Source of the DNA: JBDKTH01 sp964558295
GTDB lineage: Bacteria > Planctomycetota > Planctomycetia > Pirellulales > Thermoguttaceae
DNA length: 12,785 nt
Assembly: GCA_964558295.1 (NCBI GenBank)
Contig: CAZLDQ010000167.1
Location: 1-12,785, forward strand
Reading direction: 5' to 3'
Both the position numbers and the translations under genes were made by a program. The notes below the pieces were generated by a model. The model did not search any database. It saw nothing but the letters and a program-made list of their open reading frames with translations, and had not been told where the DNA came from. The first letter of the stretch is position 1, and every line of letters begins with the position of its first letter. This document shows, piece after piece, positions 7,018 through 12,785 of the stretch.

Positions 7018-8091
7018 TTATTCGACGGTACCGAAGGCGGCGCGCTGTTCCTGGCGTTCGTACTCGATCAGAGCGTCGATCACCGGATGAAGATTACCGG
7101 CCAGGATGCTGTCGAGCTTATAGAGCGTCAGATTGATCCGGTGATCCGTCAAGCGATTTTCTGGGAAGTTGTAGGTGCGAATCCGCTGACTCCGGTCCCC
7201 GGACCCGATCTTGCTTCTGCGTTCACTCGACCGCTTGGCATTTTCCTCCGCCCGCTTTGCCTCGTAAATGCGGGTCTTGAGCACGCGCAACGCCTTGGCG
7301 AAATTCTTGTGCTGGCTCTTCTCGTCCTGACACTGGACGACGATCCCCGTCTCGTAATGCGTCAGACGAACGGCGGAGGCAGTCTTGTTGACGTGTTGGC
7401 CCCCCGGGCCGCTGGCATGATAGATGTCGCGGCGGTAGTCGTCCGGCTTGAGATCGACTTCGACATCCTCTGGCTCGGCCATCACCGCCACCGTAGCGGC
7501 CGACGTATGAATCCGCCCCTTGGCCTCGGTCTCAGGAACTCGCTGAACGCGGTGGCCGCCACTTTCAAATTGCAGTTGGCGAAAAACCCCCTCGCCCTCC
7601 AAACCGAGGATGATTTCCTTGAACCCACCCAGTTCGGTCGGGTTCATGTCGAGGATTTCCACCTTCCACCCCTGCTCTTCTGCATAACGCTTGTACATTT
7701 CATACAAGTCGCGAGCGAACAAGGCCGCTTCCTCCCCACCAGTGCCCGCCCGTATTTCCATAATGCAGTTGGTGCGGTTGGCGTCCTCACCACCAATCGT
7801 CAGGTCCAACAACTCGTTCCAGATCGCTTCGCGCTGACTCTTCAGCTCGGGCAATTCGGCTTCGGCCAGCTCGCGCATCTCAGTGTCGGCCCCTTCGAGC
7901 ATCTCAAGGGCTTCGGCGATCTGGTTGTTCAACTCCTTAAAACGGCGATACTTTGTCGCCAACTTGGCCAAGGAGCCATGCTCGCGAGCGACGGCCGACA
8001 TGCGCATCGAATCCGCCTGGACCGCAGGATCGAGGAGCTGTTTTTCCAACTCCTCGAAACGCCGCAGTTTCTCTTCAAGCATCTTGCGCAT
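7018..8091 (-). CDS. prfA: Peptide chain release factor 1
   Basis: A 357-residue class I release factor that reads UAA and UAG stop codons and triggers peptide release on the ribosome. The codon-recognition tripeptide P-x-T is present as PET in VPETEAKGRIHTSAA, which marks RF1 rather than RF2. The catalytic GGQ lies in SGPGGQHVNKT, followed by the conserved QDEKSQHKNFAKAL segment. The N-terminus is a coiled-coil-rich domain, as expected. Two starts are possible: ATG 8091 and ATG 8082. Neither has a strong ribosome site, and an in-frame TAA close upstream excludes longer versions. The gene follows rpmE by 75 bases and precedes prmC, whose product modifies the GGQ glutamine. Confidence 0.97.
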   Translation of the reverse strand: MRKMLEEKLRRFEELEKQLLDPAVQADSMRMSAVAREHGSLAKLATKYRRFKELNNQIAEALEMLEGADTEMRELAEAELPELKSQREAIWNELLDLTIGGEDANRTNCIMEIRAGTGGEEAALFARDLYEMYKRYAEEQGWKVEILDMNPTELGGFKEIILGLEGEGVFRQLQFESGGHRVQRVPETEAKGRIHTSAATVAVMAEPEDVEVDLKPDDYRRDIYHASGPGGQHVNKTASAVRLTHYETGIVVQCQDEKSQHKNFAKALRVLKTRIYEAKRAEENAKRSSERRSKIGSGDRSQRIRTYNFPENRLTDHRINLTLYKLDSILAGNLHPVIDALIEYERQEQRAAFGTVE

Positions 8092-8166
8092 AACCCGTTA
8101 CCCGCGAAGGACTTCCTTGCCAAGGCCCTGGCCGAGAGGAACTTAACCGAAGCCGAGGTTTCCCTC

Positions 8167-8421
8167 TTACGATTCCTGTCCTTCGGCGGCCTTCTTCTTG
8201 CCCTTCTTCAGGCTGGCGTAGCCGGCGTTGGCGAACTTGGTCTTGAACTTCTCAATCCGGCCCGCCGTGTCGACGTACTTCAACTTGCCCGTAAAGAACG
8301 GGTGGCACATGTTGCAAATGTCGATCTTCATCTCGGGCTTGGTGCTACGGGTCACGAACGTGTTACCACAGCCGCAGGTAACCTTGGTCTCGTAGTACTT
8401 CGGGTGAATTCCCTCTTTCAT
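8167..8421 (-). CDS. rpmE: 50S ribosomal protein L31, zinc-binding type
   Basis: An 84-residue large-subunit ribosomal protein. It starts MKEGIHPKY, as family members do, and holds four cysteines, C16, C18, C36 and C39, in the CxC...CxxC arrangement of the zinc-binding (C+) form, followed by HPFFTGK. The C-terminus is longer than in E. coli (70 residues), with a lysine-rich tail from about residue 72. ATG 8421 is chosen because the family N-terminus begins there and AGGA lies about 9 bases upstream; the longer open frame to 8520 would add 33 unrelated residues. It heads the rpmE-prfA-prmC-murA group and has its own candidate promoter and leader. Confidence 0.95.
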   Translation of the reverse strand: MKEGIHPKYYETKVTCGCGNTFVTRSTKPEMKIDICNMCHPFFTGKLKYVDTAGRIEKFKTKFANAGYASLKKGKKKAAEGQES

Positions 8422-8450
8422 CGGATGATTCCTTGCCGGGGGTCTATGAC

Positions 8451-8464
8451 TGCCCCTAGGGGCA
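8451..8464 (-). promoter_or_regulatory. Palindrome in the rpmE leader
   Basis: TGCCCCTAGGGGCA is a perfect 14-base palindrome located 29 bases before the rpmE start codon, inside the predicted untranslated leader. As RNA it can form a short GC stem with a four-base loop. L31 genes in several phyla carry autoregulatory leader RNAs, so a role in L31 feedback is a reasonable guess, but it could also be a DNA operator. Confidence 0.4.
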
Positions 8465-8491
8465 CACGTCTGGAAATCATGGAAACTCGTT

Positions 8492-8520
8492 ATTTTATCG
8501 CTTGGAGCCACCTGCCACAA
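8492..8520 (-). promoter_or_regulatory. Candidate promoter of rpmE
   Basis: On the minus strand TAAAAT (8492-8497) matches five of six -10 positions and TTGTGG (8515-8520) three of six -35 positions, with an ideal 17-base spacer. Transcription would start near 8485, leaving a leader of about 64 bases that contains the 8451-8464 palindrome and the ribosome site. It would drive rpmE-prfA-prmC-murA. Confidence 0.5.
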
Positions 8521-8555
8521 GCGGGTTGGTGCGGTGGGGGGTGGGAGATCGATCC

Positions 8556-8572
8556 TGCGAACTTAGTTCGCA
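8556..8572. repeat. 17-base palindrome upstream of the rpmE promoter
   Basis: TGCGAACT and AGTTCGCA form perfect 8-bp arms around a single central base. The site is 36 bases upstream of the candidate -35 box of rpmE and 58 bases past the end of the preceding lipoprotein gene. Odd-length palindromes of this size are typical dimeric repressor or activator sites. It resembles the Gram-positive LexA box, but that has four bases between GAAC and GTTC and this has three. The binding protein is unknown. Confidence 0.4.
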
Positions 8573-8629
8573 AGTGGCAAGAAAATCAACACCCGAACGG
8601 GGCATGCCATACCGCTACACAGCCCTCTT

Positions 8630-10291
8630 CTATTTCGTATCGCTCTTTTTGCCACTCTTTTCGGGGGATTCCTTTTCCGTCTTCAGCTTATCATTGACCT
8701 TGGTGGTGAGAGATTCGAGCCAGCGGGCGCGGAGGGCATTTCCCAGGTAGTAGGGCGATTGGGAATCGCTGCGGTAAAGCTTGATCGCTTCGGAAATCTG
8801 ACCGTTGGCCTCATAGACCCGGGCCAGATTGTATTTGGCGCCGTGCGTCCAGAGACTATCGGGCACTAGATCGAGGGTCCGGGTGTCGAAGTAATCAACC
8901 GCCGAACGGGCGTTGTTCTCATGGGCCGCGATCAAGCCAAGCCAGAAACTGGCATCCAACTTGGCCCGCAGATAGAGCCCCCGCGCCTTCGGGTCCATGT
9001 TGGACGAGGCGATCTGGCGATTGGAAAGCCGGGCCATCTGGTAAAACTGGGCGGCACAAGGGCTTCCGTCCAAGCGTCCCTTGAGATGATAGAGCCGCCC
9101 CTTAAACAGCGCTGGCGTGTCGCCCACCCCAACTTGGAATGGCATCAGCACGAGCATCTGCCATCGCGCGCGATCCTCGCCCAACTCGACTCCCTGCAAT
9201 TCGGTCTGATACGGCCGCAACCAGAGTTGCGTCGCACTGACCTGGGCACATTTCTTGAACCGCTCAGCCTGGGCGGTCGGCTCGGCGGTCAGCACCAGAC
9301 GGTCTTCGCCAGCCAGCTTGGACTGGAGCAGGCGCATCCGTTGCGAAAGGCTCGACGGCGAAGCCTCGACCAGAGCAACTACCTTCTTCATCTGCGCCGC
9401 CTTGAGTGGATAGGGATGTTCGAAGTCGGCATCCAACTGGCGCAACAGGGCATCGTCGTCGGCCACTTGGCGGAGCGTGGCCGGCTCGATGGAAAGTTGC
9501 CCACGCTCGTCAAGCTTCTTTCCGTTCGGCGCAGGGATCGGCAGCCCTAGCGACGGATCGAACAAATACAGCTCGCCCTTGCTCAAGACCGCGATAATCC
9601 AAGGGCCCAGGTTTTGCCGGGTCGGATCGGCCAACTCGGTCGGCATCACAATAGCCGCATCGAGTTCCTGTTGTCGGGCCAGCAGGAGAAAGACCCAGGC
9701 CCGTTCAGCGGCCGAGCCGCGCCCTAACAAGAGCGTTTCCCAAGGCGTCTGCAGCACGCGGGCCGATTTACCCGCTTGGTCAACCATCTCCGGTTCAAGC
9801 TGGATATTGCGCACCGTCCAGTCAAACAGCGATTTAGCCCGCGGCAGGTCCTCCACTTGATCGGCCCGGGCCCAAGTCGACACATCGCGAGCCATCACAG
9901 CTTGCTGCAAGGCTTCGCCATCGAAGGTCGGCGCCCCGACGTGGAACGCCCGATCGCTGAGCCTTTTGAGCGAAGGTAGATCGGCATACTCCTTGGGAAG
10001 ACCAGCAACCATCGGATCAACCTTCCAATCCGCCATCGGCGGCTGATCCTGGATCCATTGGTTGAGCCGATCCACCGTCTGTTTGAGCATCTCGGTGGTG
10101 TCGTACTCTTCAAGATGCCCCAGGCTTGCCACCGCATATTTGAACAGATCGTCGCGGCGGGTCCGACGCGTCTCCTGATGACTACCGCCCGGGCCGCGAG
10201 ACGAGGACGACGTATCGCAACCGATTCCCACCATCAACGGTGCGAGTGCCACCACGAGCCACCAACGGCACCACCTGGCCTGCTTGCTCAC
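8630..10291 (-). CDS. Lipoprotein with degenerate transglutaminase-like region and TPR-like C-terminus
   Basis: A 553-residue protein I do not recognise as a named gene. It starts at a GTG overlapping the kdsA stop by four bases (GTGA), implying translational coupling. Residues 9-24 form a hydrophobic signal ending in V-G-I-G-C, so C25 is a probable lipidation site. Residues about 150-255 have the layout of a transglutaminase-like fold: FDWTVRNIQ near 156, an AERAWVFLLLARQQ helix near 195, and LYLFDPSLGLP near 241 that fits the Asp strand. The catalytic cysteine position in the G-x-C-x-x-x-A pattern is not cysteine, so it is probably a binding rather than an enzymatic domain. Residues 435-470 and 478-509 look like two tetratricopeptide repeats, and the tail is lysine- and serine-rich. 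Likely exported and envelope-anchored; partner unknown. The fold assignment is inference from pattern. Confidence 0.75.
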   Translation of the reverse strand: MSKQARWCRWWLVVALAPLMVGIGCDTSSSSRGPGGSHQETRRTRRDDLFKYAVASLGHLEEYDTTEMLKQTVDRLNQWIQDQPPMADWKVDPMVAGLPKEYADLPSLKRLSDRAFHVGAPTFDGEALQQAVMARDVSTWARADQVEDLPRAKSLFDWTVRNIQLEPEMVDQAGKSARVLQTPWETLLLGRGSAAERAWVFLLLARQQELDAAIVMPTELADPTRQNLGPWIIAVLSKGELYLFDPSLGLPIPAPNGKKLDERGQLSIEPATLRQVADDDALLRQLDADFEHPYPLKAAQMKKVVALVEASPSSLSQRMRLLQSKLAGEDRLVLTAEPTAQAERFKKCAQVSATQLWLRPYQTELQGVELGEDRARWQMLVLMPFQVGVGDTPALFKGRLYHLKGRLDGSPCAAQFYQMARLSNRQIASSNMDPKARGLYLRAKLDASFWLGLIAAHENNARSAVDYFDTRTLDLVPDSLWTHGAKYNLARVYEANGQISEAIKLYRSDSQSPYYLGNALRARWLESLTTKVNDKLKTEKESPEKSGKKSDTK

Positions 10292-11127
10292 TTCAGTTTC
10301 TCCACAGTTTCACGAATCGCCACGAGCCGCGCAAGAAGCGAGCCGAGCTGGTCCAGGGGGACCATGTTGGGACCATCGCTCAGCGCCTGCTCGGGAGCGG
10401 GATGCGTTTCAAAGAAAAGACCGTCTACACCAAGGACCGTGGCCGCTCGCGCCAACGGCTCGACCATCTCCCGATTGCCGCCGGTGGCCGCCCCTAAGCC
10501 GCCCGGCTCCTGGACACTGTGTGTGGCGTCGAACACGACCGGTACGCCCAGGGCTTGCATCTGCGGAATGGCCCGCATGTCGTTGACCAAACGGCCGTAG
10601 CCAAAAAACGTCCCCCGCTCGCAGAGAAGAATATTCCGGCAGCCGGCGGCCACCAGCTTGCCGACCACATGCTTCATATCCCAGGGGGCCATGAACTGTC
10701 CCTTCTTGACGTTCACCGCCCGACCCGTCTGAGCCGCGGCCACGAGAAGATCGGTTTGCCGGGCCAGGAAGGCAGGAACCTGAAGCAGTTCGCACACCTC
10801 CGCCACCGGCGCAGCCTGCTGCGGCTCGTGAATGTCGGTAGTCACCGGAAGCCCGGTTTCCTCACGTACCCGGCGAAGCACTGCTATCCCCTTCTCCAAC
10901 CCCGGCCCCCGGTACGAGTCGATACTCGTTCGATTCGCCTTATCGAACGAGGCCTTGAAGATCAACTGGATCGGTAGCGCAGCGGCGAACTCCTTGAGCC
11001 GCCGGGCAATCGACAGCGTCAACGCCTCCTCTTCGATCACACACGGTCCGGCAATCACCAACAACGGTTGACCGGGACCACACCGATACGGGCCGACGAC
11101 AGCAGGTAATTCTGGCACGCGAAGCAT
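10288..11127 (-). CDS. kdsA: 3-deoxy-D-manno-octulosonate 8-phosphate synthase
   Basis: A 279-residue cytoplasmic aldolase-like enzyme joining PEP and arabinose 5-phosphate to make Kdo-8-phosphate, the precursor of the Kdo of lipopolysaccharide. Family motifs: AGPCVIE, FKASFDKANRTS, NVKKGQFMAP, CERGTFFGYGRLVNDMR, DATHSVQ and ETHPAPEQALSDGPNM. C29, H203, E240 and D251 align with the metal ligands C11, H185, E222 and D233 of the Aquifex enzyme at a constant offset of 18, so this is the metal-dependent class. The annotated ATG at 11127 has AAGGA immediately touching it; GTG at 11118, three codons in, has that AAGGA at 9 bases and may be the true start. The downstream lipoprotein overlaps its stop. 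The lipid kinase gene ends 78 bases upstream. Confidence 0.95.
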   Translation of the reverse strand: MLRVPELPAVVGPYRCGPGQPLLVIAGPCVIEEEALTLSIARRLKEFAAALPIQLIFKASFDKANRTSIDSYRGPGLEKGIAVLRRVREETGLPVTTDIHEPQQAAPVAEVCELLQVPAFLARQTDLLVAAAQTGRAVNVKKGQFMAPWDMKHVVGKLVAAGCRNILLCERGTFFGYGRLVNDMRAIPQMQALGVPVVFDATHSVQEPGGLGAATGGNREMVEPLARAATVLGVDGLFFETHPAPEQALSDGPNMVPLDQLGSLLARLVAIRETVEKLK

Positions 11128-11205
11128 TCCTTGTCTTGATCATTCAGGCATCCCGCCTGCACACTCCGGCACAGGCAAAACGCCTGCACCACCACGAACG
11201 TCTCT

Positions 11206-12153
11206 CTACGCCTCTGGCCCCGCGGGAACAATCAGCGTCAAACGACCCGGCAAGACCTCGACGTCCAACGGCAGAAAACCGCCCGGGTCCCCGTCCAATT
11301 GATACGCCACCGGCTCGTCGGCCGTCAAACGGAACCGGCCGGCGCGACGCACAATACAATCGGCTAGCAACTCATGCCAGCCGAATTGGGCCGACGCCAC
11401 ATAGCTCAAGCCCCGCCACAGCGATCCGCGGCTGAAGGCACACAAGTCCAAAAGCCCATCGGTCGCCACGGCTTTCGGGGCCAACGGCAGCCCCCAACCA
11501 TACCGCGGCAGGTTGCAGACAAATACCCAACGCGCCACGAGCGCCGACGCCCCTTCGGCGGCCTCACACGCCTCGTCCCAGTATATCCGGATTTCTGGAT
11601 AGCTGTAACTACGGATCGCCTGGAGAATCGGTTTGAGATAACTTAGGTAACTGATGTGCCCACCCCGTCGGTTGCTCTGCCGATAGGCATGGACGCGCCG
11701 CACAACCTCGGCGTCAAACCCACAGCCAATCATCAGTAAAAAGACCCGCCCAGCGGCCCGGCCTGCGTCGAGCCGAACGATCCGCCCGACCTTGATGATT
11801 TCAGCCAGCTTCTCCACCTGGTGGGGAAGCGCCCAATGTCGGGCCAACAAATTGGCAGTTCCGGCAGGAAGAAGAGCCAGTGGCACGCCCGGATCTGTCC
11901 GATTGACCAGTTCGGCTGCCGTGCCATCCCCACCCGCACCAACCAATGCCCGAAGCCGCCCTTCCGCTTGCCACTGATTGGCTCGCTGACACACCTTCTC
12001 CAACGAGGTAAAAACCTCCACGACCATTCCTAGCTGACCGAGTTTCTGTCGGAGTCGCTCGACACGATCCCCTACCGCCCCCCTCCCAGAAAAGGGATTA
12101 ACGGCGATCAACACATGATTGGCTTCAATCGGCAGCTGATTGACCTGCTCCAT
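11206..12153 (-). CDS. Diacylglycerol kinase family lipid kinase
   Basis: A 315-residue protein of the DAGK/YegS-type lipid kinase family, which phosphorylates diacylglycerol or related lipids using ATP at the inner membrane surface. Visible motifs are VNPFSGRG (18-25), the nucleotide-binding GGDGT (74-78), PAGTANLLAR (96-105), GCGFDAEV (143-150), TDGLLDL (231-237) and YQLDGDPGG (284-292). The last closes the beta-sandwich domain, and its acidic residues are usual in the family. ATG 12153 is chosen because AGGAG lies 7 bases upstream; the longer frame from a TTG at 12201 has no ribosome site. It is the first gene of the minus-strand run with kdsA and the lipoprotein. Its exact lipid substrate cannot be told from the sequence. 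Confidence 0.9.
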   Translation of the reverse strand: MEQVNQLPIEANHVLIAVNPFSGRGAVGDRVERLRQKLGQLGMVVEVFTSLEKVCQRANQWQAEGRLRALVGAGGDGTAAELVNRTDPGVPLALLPAGTANLLARHWALPHQVEKLAEIIKVGRIVRLDAGRAAGRVFLLMIGCGFDAEVVRRVHAYRQSNRRGGHISYLSYLKPILQAIRSYSYPEIRIYWDEACEAAEGASALVARWVFVCNLPRYGWGLPLAPKAVATDGLLDLCAFSRGSLWRGLSYVASAQFGWHELLADCIVRRAGRFRLTADEPVAYQLDGDPGGFLPLDVEVLPGRLTLIVPAGPEA

Positions 12154-12402
12154 GTCGCAGCTCCTGCCATCCCCCACTTTTGGAAAGCGAAAGGCCTTCA
12201 ACTACGTCAGCGCCGCACGAGATTGCCGCAGATGTAGCAGAATAAAACATATCCTTTCGAGCCGCCTATCGCCCCATAATTTTGCCCAAGAACTCGCAGC
12301 GATTTCCGCAACCCCTTGTCGGGATAACCTTTACGCTCCAGAATTGAAATTCGAGCCAAATACTCCTGAATACGGCACGTGGGATGCATTACTAACGAAA
12401 GT

Positions 12403-12424
12403 GAGATCTCCACCAGGAGATCTC
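12403..12424. repeat. Perfect 9-bp hairpin with ACCA loop
   Basis: GAGATCTCC (12403-12411) and GGAGATCTC (12416-12424) are perfect inverted repeats around ACCA. No T-run follows on either strand, so it is not an intrinsic terminator. It could be the 5' hairpin of the adjacent candidate RNA, or a dimeric protein site. The arms include an AGATCT palindrome. Confidence 0.6.
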
Positions 12425-12438
12425 GACACAGACTGGCC

Positions 12439-12538
12439 CGTGGGGTCTCTGTCGGAAGCGTTGGCCGGACGAACACCTTGCCCTTGTTGTCCGACCAGCC
12501 ACTATGGGATGTGGCCCGACAGAGCCCCCGTTTTTTTT
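12439..12538 (+). ncRNA. Candidate structured RNA with terminal U-tract
   Basis: On the plus strand a closing stem pairs 12439-12455 with 12516-12530: nine consecutive pairs (CTCTGTCGG/CCGACAGAG), then GGGG/CCCC, then two more, with single T bulges at 12446 and 12441. Inside, a second stem joins 12460-12475 with 12485-12499 (5 pairs, a C-A mismatch, 5 pairs, a bulged G, 4 pairs) around a nine-base loop. A short third stem (CAC 12500-12502 with GTG 12511-12513) follows, making a three-way junction. Eight T's at 12531-12538 follow the closing stem directly, as at an intrinsic terminator. A weak promoter, TTGAAA (12344-12349), 17 bases, TGAATA (12367-12372), would give an RNA of roughly 160 bases including the hairpin at 12403. 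It does not carry the SRP RNA tetraloop motif and I do not recognise the family. It could be only an elaborate terminator. Confidence 0.4.
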
Positions 12539-12671
12539 GCGCAGATGGATTGGGAGACCACCGTCAACCGATAAAATTGGAGTTGCGTCGCCTTTGGATC
12601 CCACCCACTCCATAAGGGGGGGATGCACCTCATACGTTGAGCCGATTCGTCGCACGAGTCCCCTCAAGCTC

Positions 12672-12700
12672 TTGACGGATCGGCCTATATCTCTTAGTTT
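12672..12700 (+). promoter_or_regulatory. Candidate promoter of the tRNA gene
   Basis: TTGACG (12672-12677) matches five of six -35 positions. TAGTTT (12695-12700) follows after 17 bases and matches three of six -10 positions. A start near 12707 would lie about 24 bases before the tRNA, a normal distance. Confidence 0.4.
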
Positions 12701-12730
12701 TAGTAGTTTCAATACGAAACCTGGACGCAC

Positions 12731-12785
12731 GCCAGCGTAGCTCAATCGGCAGAGCACCGCATTCGTAATGCGGGGGTTATGGGTT
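12731..12785 (+). tRNA. tRNA-Thr (anticodon CGU), cut by window end
   Basis: The first 55 bases of a tRNA gene are present. The acceptor 5' strand is GCCAGCG, followed by T8 and A9, a D stem GCTC/GAGC with the conserved A14, G18-G19 and A21, and an anticodon stem CCGCA/TGCGG around the loop TTCGTAA. The anticodon CGT (12764-12766) reads the threonine codon ACG. The variable loop and the first T-arm bases follow before the window stops; the 3' acceptor strand is beyond the edge. Confidence 0.95.

Larger units (their letters stand above)
12154..12730. other. Intergenic region of 577 bases between lipid kinase and tRNA-Thr
   Basis: The open frames here (for example 12392-12757 on minus and 12140-12574 on plus) show no domain, no signal, no ribosome site and repetitive low-information residues; I take none as real. 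The left part is more AT-rich than the neighbouring genes. Structured elements are a perfect hairpin at 12403-12424, a larger folded segment at 12439-12538 ending in eight T's, and a GC hairpin at 12598-12624 (ATCCC-CCC against GGG-GGGAT, one mismatch). The right end holds a candidate tRNA promoter. Confidence 0.6.

Noticed and set aside
8556..8572. LexA (SOS) box upstream of rpmE
   Set aside because: The spacing between GAAC and GTTC is three bases instead of the four of the Gram-positive LexA box, and rpmE is not an SOS gene; kept only as an unidentified palindrome.
8590..8610. CCCG/CGGG followed by a T-rich run on the minus strand as terminator of the lipoprotein gene
   Set aside because: The possible stem is only three or four pairs with a minimal loop and the T-run is interrupted and displaced; too weak to list.
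6991..8697. Plus-strand open frame of 568 codons across prfA and rpmE
   Set aside because: It is antisense to two firmly identified genes and crosses their intergenic gap; its residue content is leucine- and histidine-rich low-information shadow.
12439..12538. Identity of the structured segment as SRP RNA or 6S RNA
   Set aside because: It lacks the conserved GGAA tetraloop region of bacterial SRP RNA and the large central bubble expected of 6S RNA.
12392..12757. Minus-strand 121-codon open frame
   Set aside because: It runs through the tRNA gene and the two hairpins, lacks a ribosome site and resembles no protein.

Overview
The window reads as a stretch of a GC-rich planctomycete chromosome, most like the Pirellula/Blastopirellula side of that phylum. 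The strongest clue is a DUF1559 protein with a type IV pilin-like N-terminus (cleavage motif then a hydrophobic helix) and the C-terminal H-x9-DG signature, a family greatly expanded in Planctomycetes. A secreted protein with a neutral-ceramidase-type domain, small lipoproteins and frequent GTG starts fit the same picture. kdsA points to an outer membrane with Kdo, and murA to peptidoglycan synthesis. This assignment is inference from gene content; no taxonomic search was possible.

Layout. Positions 171-1190 (+) encode a YhaM-like OB-fold/HD-domain nuclease. It is convergent with a secreted ceramidase-type protein on the minus strand (1259-2713). A 449-base divergent gap then leads to a plus-strand module: DUF1559 prepilin-like protein (3163-4155), a 60-residue lipoprotein (4236-4418) and a possible second 60-residue ORF (4420-4602). 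From 4680 to 12153 every gene is on the minus strand. Read in the direction of transcription these are: diacylglycerol-kinase-family lipid kinase (12153-11206), kdsA (11127-10288), and a lipoprotein whose GTG start overlaps the kdsA stop by 4 bases (10291-8630). After a 208-base gap with a promoter and palindromes come rpmE (8421-8167), prfA (8091-7018), prmC (6992-6111) and murA (6062-4680).

How they fit together. rpmE-prfA-prmC is a translation module: ribosomal protein L31, release factor 1, and the methyltransferase that modifies the release factor's GGQ glutamine. murA follows 48 bases behind. The upstream group (lipid kinase, kdsA, lipoprotein) has a cell-envelope flavour.

The right end (12154-12730) holds no convincing protein gene. 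It contains a perfect 9-bp hairpin and, just after it, a roughly 100-base segment that folds on paper into a three-way junction closed by a 15-bp stem and followed directly by eight T's on the plus strand. This is the best candidate here for something undescribed, a possible small structured RNA. The window ends inside a plus-strand tRNA-Thr(CGU) gene. I saw no mobile element, CRISPR array or defence system.
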